NCBI GenBank assembly: GCA_945861635.1
Contig: CAMAWH010000016.1
Span: forward strand, 26,987-90,986
Reading direction: 5' to 3'
DNA from: Klebsiella pneumoniae
GTDB taxonomy: Bacteria > Myxococcota_A > UBA796 > SXON01
Length of the DNA stretch: 64,000 bases
The translations under genes and the position numbers were made by a program. Every line of letters starts with the position of its first letter. The stretch's first letter is position 1. Shown here piece after piece: positions 56,147 to 64,000 of the stretch. The notes beneath the pieces were generated by a model. That model saw only the letters and a program-made list of their open reading frames with translations. It did no database searches and was not told where the DNA came from.

Positions 56147-59100
56147 GTGGGAGGATGCGGCAAGTCACCGGGTGCTACCCTGCTTCTCGCTGCCCTTGTC
56201 TCCACGTCGTTCGCGGCGAATCCGGATCGCGTGACCCCCGCCGACATGTCGGCGATGGCGACGGCGATCCCGACTCTCCAGCGGGGCGGGTGGACGCATG
56301 CGGTGCCGTTGGAGATCCCGCCGGGCCCCGCCGGTTCCGCGCCGGCGGTGTCCCTTCTGGCGGATTTCCACGTCCGTGACGGACCGGTGGGCAACGGCTG
56401 GGCGCTCGGCGGATTTTCACGCATCGAACTGCGGAGCGACACGGGCGGCGTGCCCCACCTCGACGGCACGGACGTGCCCTACCTCGATGGCATGCGGTTG
56501 TGGTTCGTACTCGGCGAACTGCTCGCGACCTACACCGATTTCTCCACCGGTTCTCCGCCGGGAATCGGCTATTTCACCGGCGACATCTGGGCCCCGGAGA
56601 TGGACGACGGCCGCCTGCTCGACTTCGCCGACGAGACCAACACGTGGCGGATGCGCCGTGATGGCTGGACGTGGACGTACGGCGAAGTGGTGGCGGACGG
56701 CGTCGGCGAGGGCGCCACCGAGTGGCGCGGCGAGACAGGTGCGTTCACGGCGACCTGCGCGCTGGGCGGGTCGGCGCCGCAGGCGTGTGCAGATGAGACG
56801 ACCGCGTGGCTCTTGAGTCGCGTCGAGGATCCCAACGGCAACCTCGCGACCTATTCATACTCAACGACGGGCCTCGACGAAGCGGGAGCGCCGCTCCCCC
56901 CGCCGCTGATGACCGGCGGGTCCGACCCGGTGGTGTCGGGCGACTACGCCTACCAGCACCTGCCCGACACGATTGTCTACGCCAATGCCCACAACGAGGT
57001 GCGCTTCGTGTGGGAGGCGCGGGATGACGTGCTCGTCGACGCGCGTTCCGGCCGCCCCCGCGTGCTCGCGGCGAGACTCCGCGCCGTCGAGACCACCGGC
57101 GGTGGCGATGTCTTTTCCCGGTACGAAGCACTGTGGATGCCGGATGAGCTGACGAGTCGTCTGGACCGGATTGATCGGGGGGGGACGGACGATGCGCGGC
57201 GAACCGTTCGCGTGAGCGAGACCAACGAGGATCTGTCCGAGTGGGCCGACGGCGGCTGGACGATCGGAGGGGAGGGCATCGTTACCCGTGGGTCGTTCAC
57301 GACCACCGCGCCGTGGTCCACGCGGCATCAGGCGGTCAACTTCGACGGGGATCCGAGCCTGGACCTGGTGCGGGTCAAGACGCAGTGCGAGTTCTCGCCG
57401 GGCGTTGACCGACCCGATTCGTGCTCCGGCTTCGAGTTCGGTTTCCAGCGGACGGTTGGAACGGCGCTCGCGGGAAGCGCGGCGGACCCGGAAGTGGACC
57501 TCCTCGACGCGGCATTTCCGAGCGGGTTCTTCGCCGGTGGCGGGGCCTACGCGATGCTCGATATTGATCGCGATGGCGACACGGACATCCTCACCGCGAC
57601 CGCGGACTCCGTAGACGCCGGGCAGGCGTATACGCTGCTTCCGGACGGCACCGTGCAGGCAGAGGACCTGTTGCTCGCCTTGGGCGAGGGCGACCGCATG
57701 CTGCGCTTCGGCCAGTTTGCCGACGTGGACGCGGACGGCTTTCTGGATCTCGTGCTGCCGCCGGTCGGCGAGTTGTACGACGCCGCCACGGCCGGCGGGT
57801 TCAGCAACGATGTGACCGTCTGGATTCGCAATCGAGGCGCGCCGCCGTGGCTCGACCTCGCGGACGCCGCCGAATTGGTGATCGACTTCGAGAGTCCGTT
57901 CAGTGCCTTCGACGACGCGGTGGCGGACTGTGAATTGGAGTTCCCGGGAGCGGCTCCAGAACCGCTCGTCGGCGCGTGGGACGACTACTTCCAATACACC
58001 AGCGCCACCGACTACCGGGCGGGTCAGGCCCGGTGGTCGGACGTCAACGGCGATGGCGTGGCGGATGTGACCTACAACCTCTGGTCTTGCTGGTACGACG
58101 AACCGGCGGACTCGGACGGCGCGTATGGGGTGAACGCGTTCTCCCGAGTGTACCTGGGCGATGGGAGCGGCAGTTTCATCGACAGCGGTTTCGGCGCCGG
58201 CGAGCCGTACGAGCCGTCGAGAGGCGGAACGGCGTGTTCCTCTGGCGGAGGCTGCTGGCCGATGATGAGCGCGCCGGCGTCCAACGCCCTCGCCGACCTG
58301 CATCGCTCGGGCCGGACGGACCTCGTCGAGGCGGATCCCGATCCGACGGTCGCCGGACTGTTCGGGTACCCGTTCGCGGGGGTTGCGACGGGGTTTGCGT
58401 CGGCGGACCACGCGCTCCCGCCTTACTCGTTGTTCCAGGCGAACACGTCCGCCGGCGAAACTTCGGCCTATGAATGGATCCTGGGCGATTTCAACGGGGA
58501 CGGCTTCACCGACTTCTTTGACACTGCCGCTTCCACCCCAACGATGTACCTCAACACCCGGTCCACGGCGCGCCACCGCGTGACGACGATCGAAGATGCG
58601 TACGGGGGCGAGATCGGGCTGACCTACACGACCAGCACGCTTCAGGGCGAAAACCCCGACCTCTCGTGGCCCGTGGACGTGATCGAGAGTGTGTCCGATC
58701 AGAACGGAACGACAACCTACGCCTTTGAGGGCGGCGTATTCTGGGGTGCGGAGAATCGCTTCCTCGGCTTCCGCGACGCCATGGAAACCCGCGAAAACGG
58801 GGGCACGTCGAACTTCCGATTCGGCGTGCGCCCGTGGTCCGACGGGCGGCTGATCTACCAGAGCGATCACCGCGCGGACGGTTCGTTGGAACGATTCGCC
58901 TACACGAGCAACCGCAACCTGTTCGGCACGTCGATCACCCTCGACCACGACCCGCCGTACTGGAATCCGCCCCGTCGGCGGTGTGACGCGTACGTGGGCC
59001 CCGCAGACGGGTCCGGTGCCCAAAGCGTCGATGAAGGCGATCTGATGGAGCAGTGCGACACCGAGGGGGGTGCGTCCACGATTCCGTCGTGGCAGCAGTC

Positions 59101-62100
59101 CGCCGTATACGGGTGGTCGGGCGATGACGACGCGGTCCTTCCGGAAGCGCCCGCGTGGGAGTCGTGGGCGCTGGACCTCGGGCAACTCACGCTGGACGGG
59201 GTCGGGAACATCGACCCGGAGGGGCTGTGGCAGCCGGACACCGCCTACGCCGGTCGCGACGCGTACCCGCCACTCTCCGATGACGCCGCGGCCGGCGTCG
59301 TCGAGCCCACCGATCCCTTCCCTCCGCCGCGCGAGGGCACGTCGACGACGCTCGTGACGACGACCGTGCAGATGTGGTTCTACGACGCGTACCATCGCGT
59401 GAACTCCCACCGCGACCTGGGCAGTCCCTCGATCACTGCCGATGACGTCACCTCCAACCTGACCTTCTCCACCTTCGATTGGAACCGGGTCGGAGAGGAG
59501 CGGATCGGGGAGGTGCTCGTCGCGTCGGGCGGTGCGCCGTTGCGCTCGTACACCTACGCGCCGGCCACGAACACGTTCGACGCGCCCGAGTGGACCACGG
59601 AAACGACGGGCGGCGGCACCCGCGCATGGCACACGACCTACGACAACGGGGAGGTGGTGGTGTCGGTCGATCCCGACGGGGTCACGGAAACCGTGACCCG
59701 CAACGACTGTGGGCAGACGCTGACCCGCGCGGACGGCACCGGGCGCACGGAGAGCGTGGCGTGGGATGCGACGTGTCGCAAGGCGAGCCGCACCTGGGAG
59801 GGCGCGACCACCACCTGGACCTACGACGGATTTGGGCGGACGACCACGGAGGAAACGGCGCCGCATGTCGGCATGGCCGTGGAGCAACGCTGGCACCGTA
59901 CCGACGGCACCGGCGATATTCGGAACGGCAGCGTCTGGGACGCGGTCCAAGTCTTCCCGGACGACGCCATTCATCAGAGCTTTCTGGACGAGTGGGGGCG
60001 CGAGGTCAAGGCGGTGGATTGCGAGTCCACCGGGTCATGGCTCTCGACAAGCGAGGATGCGCTCGACTACGGCTGCGACGGCCTCGGCATGGGGGCACCC
60101 GACGCGGTCGTGACGACGCATGGCTACGCCACCGACGGCTCGCTGCGCTACGCGTCCGCAGCGTACGGCTGCTCGACGGTGGTCTACGGCCTGTGTGACG
60201 ACGCGGCGGCGACGTGGACCTACGCGGACGAACAGGGGCGGGTGGAGGAGCGACTGGACCCGGCGCCCATCGATCCGGTTGCCGATCCGTTCGCGTTCGT
60301 GCAGACCTCGACACGGTACCTGCCCGGAGATGTGCGCGTCACCGACCCCCTTGGGCTCGCGTGCTGGGTCGCGTACAACCCCATCGACCGCAGTTGGTGG
60401 TGCGATGGTGACTTCCGCGGCGGGGAAACGCGCAACGCGCTGGGGTTGGTCGTGGAGGCCGAAGACGCCGACGGCACGGTGATGGAAACGACCTACGACG
60501 ACTGGTGGCGCCCGAAGCTGCGCCGGCTCGCCGCATCGCAGGCGGTCGCCACGATCACCGGCACCAGCCGCGCAGAGACGCGCTGGACGTGGACGGACGC
60601 GGATCGCGAGCACACCGTCACCGACGACGACGGCAACACGACCGCGTGGACGCACGACGCGGCGGGACGCAAAACCGAAGAGTGGTACGAGCCGTATGGC
60701 GGCGCCGCGGATCGGGTGTGGGCGTGGACGCGATGGAACCACGGGTCCGCGTTCGGCAATTCGGTCATGACGACCGACATCGACGGAAACGTGACCGGCG
60801 AGGTGTACGACGGCATGGGCCGCCTTTTGCAGCGCATCTATCCCGACGCGACGGCAGAAGGCTGGGTCCGCAATGCGCGCGGCAACGTCACGGCAGCGAT
60901 GGACCGCCGCGCCGGCACGACGACGACGCAATACGATTTCATCGGCCGCCCGGTCGTCGTGACGGACCCGCTGTCCAACGAAACCTCGATGGCCTACGAT
61001 CCGTCCGGGCGGGTGATCGAGACGTCCGATGCCGACGGCGTCACCACGACGACCGACTTCACATGGAACGGGCGGGTGCTTGCGACGTATCGCGGGGGGT
61101 GGACCCTCGCCGAGTACGCCTACGACGATGCCGGGCGGGTGATCGACTCGACAGAGGACGGCGTACGGACGACCGCGACGTTCGACAGCCTCGGCCGCCA
61201 GACCTCGGAGTGCGTCGGCGACAATGGCGTGGACTGCGGGATCGCGCGCGAATGGACCCATACCGACACCGGGCTCGTCGCGACCGTGGCGGTCGGCGGC
61301 AACACCACCGCGTACACCTACAACCGGCTGGGATGGCTCACCCTGACCGTCCATCCCGACGCCAGTTGGGCGAGCACGACGTGGGACGATCTGGGCCAGC
61401 CGGCTCGTCAGGTCGACGAGGTCGGCGCAGAGACGCTGCGGGATTTCGATGGTTGGCGGCGTCTCGTGGAGGAGCGTCGGCCCGGACAGACCGATCGCTA
61501 CTTCGAGTACACACGGGACGTGAGCGGAACCCACCGCTCGCAAGTGCGCGAGACGGCGCCCGACGGCGGCGAGTGGACGACGCAATACGACGCATTCGGC
61601 CGTCCGGTCTGGAGCGAGGACCCGTTCGGCGTGACCAAGGCCTACACCTATGCGGGGCCGGATCTGGCGGAGATCGCGACGTCCGACCCGGTCGGCGGCG
61701 TGCTGGCGCATGAGGGCTACTGGTGGGACGGCCGCGGGCAGATGACGATGCGCGCCGGGCCGATGGACGATGCGACGTGGTCATCGCTGGGTTCCGGCAC
61801 GCCCGATCCGTCGAGCGTCTACGGCTATGCGTACACCTACACCGACGGCGGGCGCCTCCTCACGCGGGAGGGGCCGAACGACCTGACGTCGTGGGGCTAT
61901 CTGGATGGCGAAGTCGAGACGGAGGACATCTCTGGCGTCACGACCGTCACGTGGGCCTACGCACCCGATGCCCGGCGGCTGGTGTCGAAAACCACGGCGG
62001 GGGGCGGCGATTCGCGGTTGGAGTCGTACGGGTGGAACCGCGGGATGCGGGTTTCCGACATCTACTACGACGACGGCGGCACGCCGATGGAGGATCTGTA

Positions 62101-64000
62101 CGCGAACTGGGACGCGTATGGCCGGCCGCGCCTCGCCACCCGATGGAACGGCGCCGCCGTGGAGAGCGAGTACACGCTGACGACGGACAGCCGTGGGCGC
62201 GTGAACACCGTCGCCATCACGGCCAACGGCACGACGGTTGGCGCGCTCGACTATGACTGGTACGGCGATGGCTCCCTCTCCCGCGTCGGCACGACGTGGG
62301 CGGGATCGTTGAACTACAATCGGGTGGCCGGTCAACTGGTGACAATCACGGACGGCACCGGCATCAACCTCGCCACGTTCGGCGGGTGGGATGATCTCGG
62401 GCGCGCCGGGACGGTTGCGTTGCAGGGCGGGCGGTCCATCAACCGGTCCTGGGGACTGGACGGCCAACTCGATACGATGGACGTGAACAATGGCGTGGTC
62501 ACGCAGTACCGGAGCTACGGATATGATCATCGCAGTCGTGTGACGGCGTTGGCAACCACGCGCGGGCTGACCACCATCGATCAGGACTGGACCTATGCGG
62601 CCGAGGGCTGGCTGGAGTCCGAGACGACCGAGACCGACCTTGGCCTTGGCCCGACGACCGAAACGGCGACATGGACCTACGACCTTGCCGGGAATCGATC
62701 GACATCGACGACCTCGGCCGGCACGTCCACCTACGCCTACGCCTACGGCAATCGCCTCACGAGCGTCGATTCGGCCGCGGTGACCTGGGACGGCACCGGG
62801 CAGATGCTGGACGACCATCGTGGCTACTCCTTCCTCCGCAACCCCGACGGGAGCGAACTCGGCATCGATGACACGTCCGGCCCCGTCTACACGTTCACGC
62901 GCGATCCGTACGGACGGCCGATCCAATCGGAAGACGAGCTTGGAAGCCTGCGCACGGTGATTTGGGGAAATCCGGAGGCGGATCTTCCGTTGGCAGGGAT
63001 CGGTGCCCTGGGCGTTCCGGAGTTGAACGTCGCGGCCGATGGGCTCCTGCTCGGGCGCCTCGAAGCCGGAACGTTCGTGCCGATGGCGTCGGATCCGCTG
63101 GGAAGCACGGTGCTCGATGGTGTGCTGTTCACGGACCCGCAGGGTGCCTTCGGGGAGCAGGCGCAGACATCGTCGGCGAACCGGCATGTGTATGCGGGGC
63201 TGGAGCTGTTGCAGGGCACGCCATTCCAGATGGCGCGGCATCGCCTGTACGACAGCGGAGTTGGCCGGTTCACCAGCATGGACCCGATCAGGTTGGGCGG
63301 CGGGGATCATCGCTTTGCGTATGCGGAGAATCAGCCGACGGGGTTCAGCGATCCGTCCGGGTGGAGCGCGTGGATGGGTGGGGCGATGGGGGCCGGCGGG
63401 CCTGAGGGGATGGGGCCCGCGTACGCCGGGCGTGCGTCGGGCGCGTCCGTGAAGGGAGGAACGGCCGGGGAATCGCGCCGGACGATGGCGGAGAAGTTGG
63501 GGCTGCATTGCGACGCCGTCGGTCGGTGCCAGAACTGGGTCACGGCGGGCGGGCGGGAAATCGATCCCGCGCGTGCAGCGGGCCACGGATACGGCAAGCA
63601 CGCCGCGTTCTATCGGTACGCCGAGGTGACGACCCTCGAGTTTGAGGCCGTCGCCGAAGTCAAGGGTGTCCTCCGCGGCCGATCGAGTACACCCGCTCCG
63701 AGCCCCACCGACGCGACCGACGCGCCCAACGACACAAGCCCCGGAACCCCGCCAGCAACGGGCAGCGGCACTGGACAGGCGCTTCCGGGCGAGGGTGCTG
63801 GCGGCGGCGGAGATCTCTCGTCGGCGCGCACACCGTGGAACGGCGGCACCCAGCCGGCCAACTCCGGGTTTGACATTCGGGCAGAGGTTGCGCTGAGCAC
63901 GGGCGCCGGCGTGTTCATGTCGGACGTGTTCAGTCCGGCTTACGCGAGAGGCGCGGAAACCGTCGCAGGCAGTCCGCTCGGAATGTTGCTCGGCGGCGCG
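56147..64000 (+). CDS. Giant SpvB/RHS-YD-repeat family protein, truncated by right edge
   Basis: Manual frame tracing (codons starting at positions congruent to 2 mod 3) from GTG 56147: MGGCGKSPGATLLLAALVSTSFAANP signal; SpvB-like GNGWALGGFSRIELRSDTGG; DxDxDG motifs; many YD/RHS units (e.g. TTQYDFIGRPVVVTDPLSNETSMAYDPSGRVIETSD); RHS core end YDSGVGRFTSMDPIRLGGGDHRFAYAENQPTGFSDPSGW. ORF track omits it because it has no stop before the edge. Confidence 0.92.
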   Translation, partial: MGGCGKSPGATLLLAALVSTSFAANPDRVTPADMSAMATAIPTLQRGGWTHAVPLEIPPGPAGSAPAVSLLADFHVRDGPVGNGWALGGFSRIELRSDTGGVPHLDGTDVPYLDGMRLWFVLGELLATYTDFSTGSPPGIGYFTGDIWAPEMDDGRLLDFADETNTWRMRRDGWTWTYGEVVADGVGEGATEWRGETGAFTATCALGGSAPQACADETTAWLLSRVEDPNGNLATYSYSTTGLDEAGAPLPPPLMTGGSDPVVSGDYAYQHLPDTIVYANAHNEVRFVWEARDDVLVDARSGRPRVLAARLRAVETTGGGDVFSRYEALWMPDELTSRLDRIDRGGTDDARRTVRVSETNEDLSEWADGGWTIGGEGIVTRGSFTTTAPWSTRHQAVNFDGDPSLDLVRVKTQCEFSPGVDRPDSCSGFEFGFQRTVGTALAGSAADPEVDLLDAAFPSGFFAGGGAYAMLDIDRDGDTDILTATADSVDAGQAYTLLPDGTVQAEDLLLALGEGDRMLRFGQFADVDADGFLDLVLPPVGELYDAATAGGFSNDVTVWIRNRGAPPWLDLADAAELVIDFESPFSAFDDAVADCELEFPGAAPEPLVGAWDDYFQYTSATDYRAGQARWSDVNGDGVADVTYNLWSCWYDEPADSDGAYGVNAFSRVYLGDGSGSFIDSGFGAGEPYEPSRGGTACSSGGGCWPMMSAPASNALADLHRSGRTDLVEADPDPTVAGLFGYPFAGVATGFASADHALPPYSLFQANTSAGETSAYEWILGDFNGDGFTDFFDTAASTPTMYLNTRSTARHRVTTIEDAYGGEIGLTYTTSTLQGENPDLSWPVDVIESVSDQNGTTTYAFEGGVFWGAENRFLGFRDAMETRENGGTSNFRFGVRPWSDGRLIYQSDHRADGSLERFAYTSNRNLFGTSITLDHDPPYWNPPRRRCDAYVGPADGSGAQSVDEGDLMEQCDTEGGASTIPSWQQSAVYGWSGDDDAVLPEAPAWESWALDLGQLTLDGVGNIDPEGLWQPDTAYAGRDAYPPLSDDAAAGVVEPTDPFPPPREGTSTTLVTTTVQMWFYDAYHRVNSHRDLGSPSITADDVTSNLTFSTFDWNRVGEERIGEVLVASGGAPLRSYTYAPATNTFDAPEWTTETTGGGTRAWHTTYDNGEVVVSVDPDGVTETVTRNDCGQTLTRADGTGRTESVAWDATCRKASRTWEGATTTWTYDGFGRTTTEETAPHVGMAVEQRWHRTDGTGDIRNGSVWDAVQVFPDDAIHQSFLDEWGREVKAVDCESTGSWLSTSEDALDYGCDGLGMGAPDAVVTTHGYATDGSLRYASAAYGCSTVVYGLCDDAAATWTYADEQGRVEERLDPAPIDPVADPFAFVQTSTRYLPGDVRVTDPLGLACWVAYNPIDRSWWCDGDFRGGETRNALGLVVEAEDADGTVMETTYDDWWRPKLRRLAASQAVATITGTSRAETRWTWTDADREHTVTDDDGNTTAWTHDAAGRKTEEWYEPYGGAADRVWAWTRWNHGSAFGNSVMTTDIDGNVTGEVYDGMGRLLQRIYPDATAEGWVRNARGNVTAAMDRRAGTTTTQYDFIGRPVVVTDPLSNETSMAYDPSGRVIETSDADGVTTTTDFTWNGRVLATYRGGWTLAEYAYDDAGRVIDSTEDGVRTTATFDSLGRQTSECVGDNGVDCGIAREWTHTDTGLVATVAVGGNTTAYTYNRLGWLTLTVHPDASWASTTWDDLGQPARQVDEVGAETLRDFDGWRRLVEERRPGQTDRYFEYTRDVSGTHRSQVRETAPDGGEWTTQYDAFGRPVWSEDPFGVTKAYTYAGPDLAEIATSDPVGGVLAHEGYWWDGRGQMTMRAGPMDDATWSSLGSGTPDPSSVYGYAYTYTDGGRLLTREGPNDLTSWGYLDGEVETEDISGVTTVTWAYAPDARRLVSKTTAGGGDSRLESYGWNRGMRVSDIYYDDGGTPMEDLYANWDAYGRPRLATRWNGAAVESEYTLTTDSRGRVNTVAITANGTTVGALDYDWYGDGSLSRVGTTWAGSLNYNRVAGQLVTITDGTGINLATFGGWDDLGRAGTVALQGGRSINRSWGLDGQLDTMDVNNGVVTQYRSYGYDHRSRVTALATTRGLTTIDQDWTYAAEGWLESETTETDLGLGPTTETATWTYDLAGNRSTSTTSAGTSTYAYAYGNRLTSVDSAAVTWDGTGQMLDDHRGYSFLRNPDGSELGIDDTSGPVYTFTRDPYGRPIQSEDELGSLRTVIWGNPEADLPLAGIGALGVPELNVAADGLLLGRLEAGTFVPMASDPLGSTVLDGVLFTDPQGAFGEQAQTSSANRHVYAGLELLQGTPFQMARHRLYDSGVGRFTSMDPIRLGGGDHRFAYAENQPTGFSDPSGWSAWMGGAMGAGGPEGMGPAYAGRASGASVKGGTAGESRRTMAEKLGLHCDAVGRCQNWVTAGGREIDPARAAGHGYGKHAAFYRYAEVTTLEFEAVAEVKGVLRGRSSTPAPSPTDATDAPNDTSPGTPPATGSGTGQALPGEGAGGGGDLSSARTPWNGGTQPANSGFDIRAEVALSTGAGVFMSDVFSPAYARGAETVAGSPLGMLLGGA

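Noticed and set aside
56861-63601. Three long minus-strand ORFs (1037, 558 and 606 aa) opposite the RHS gene
   Set aside because: They are codon-aligned antisense reads of the RHS frame; stops vanish because TTA/CTA/TCA codons are rare in the high-GC sense strand. Translations are Arg/Val/His-rich with no recognisable domains.
1-64000. CRISPR arrays, tRNA/rRNA genes, IS elements, integrases or prophage modules
   Set aside because: No regularly spaced direct repeats, tRNA-like cloverleaf/TPsiC signatures, transposase or integrase motifs were seen by reading; a tRNAscan/Infernal run would be decisive for small RNAs.

Overview
High-GC, gene-dense bacterial chromosomal window with about 55 supported CDSs. 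I saw no convincing rRNA, tRNA, CRISPR array, integrase or IS element. The overall flavour is deltaproteobacterial/Myxococcota-like (inference from many lipoproteins, a DUF2330 protein and an Mla/MCE locus). Main blocks: (1) a near-complete heme pathway cluster, hemD-hemB (minus, hemB cut by the left edge) divergent from hemE-hemN-hemY-hemA-hemC-hemL plus a histidine kinase/response regulator, with almost no intergenic space; (2) a TPP enzyme, a Ser/Thr kinase, a beta-barrel lipoprotein, a gluconate-dehydrogenase-subunit-3-like protein with a GMC oxidoreductase, cysC, coaB; (3) nucleoside salvage (PNP, Cdd, Hpt, UPRT-like), RNase D, RidA and envelope proteins; (4) HU with a clear terminator, a class A PBP, an S41 protease, a PrsW-like protease, a CGFS glutaredoxin; (5) MFS, UvrA, MATE, a GGDEF protein; (6) a pyruvate dehydrogenase operon; (7) DUF2330/DUF4920 proteins and an mlaEEFD-like transport locus; (8) a very large SpvB/RHS-type ORF (56147 to the right edge, at least 2618 codons). 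The supplied ORF track omits this last ORF and hemB because both run off the window. The strongest second-look items are the RHS giant and its C-terminal tail, a decayed DUF2330 C-terminal fragment, a perfect 12-bp hairpin before the Gdh3/GMC pair, a zinc-ribbon-headed PBP1A, a base-salvage/envelope operon, and a two-permease Mla locus. No clearly new defence or mobile system was identified with certainty.
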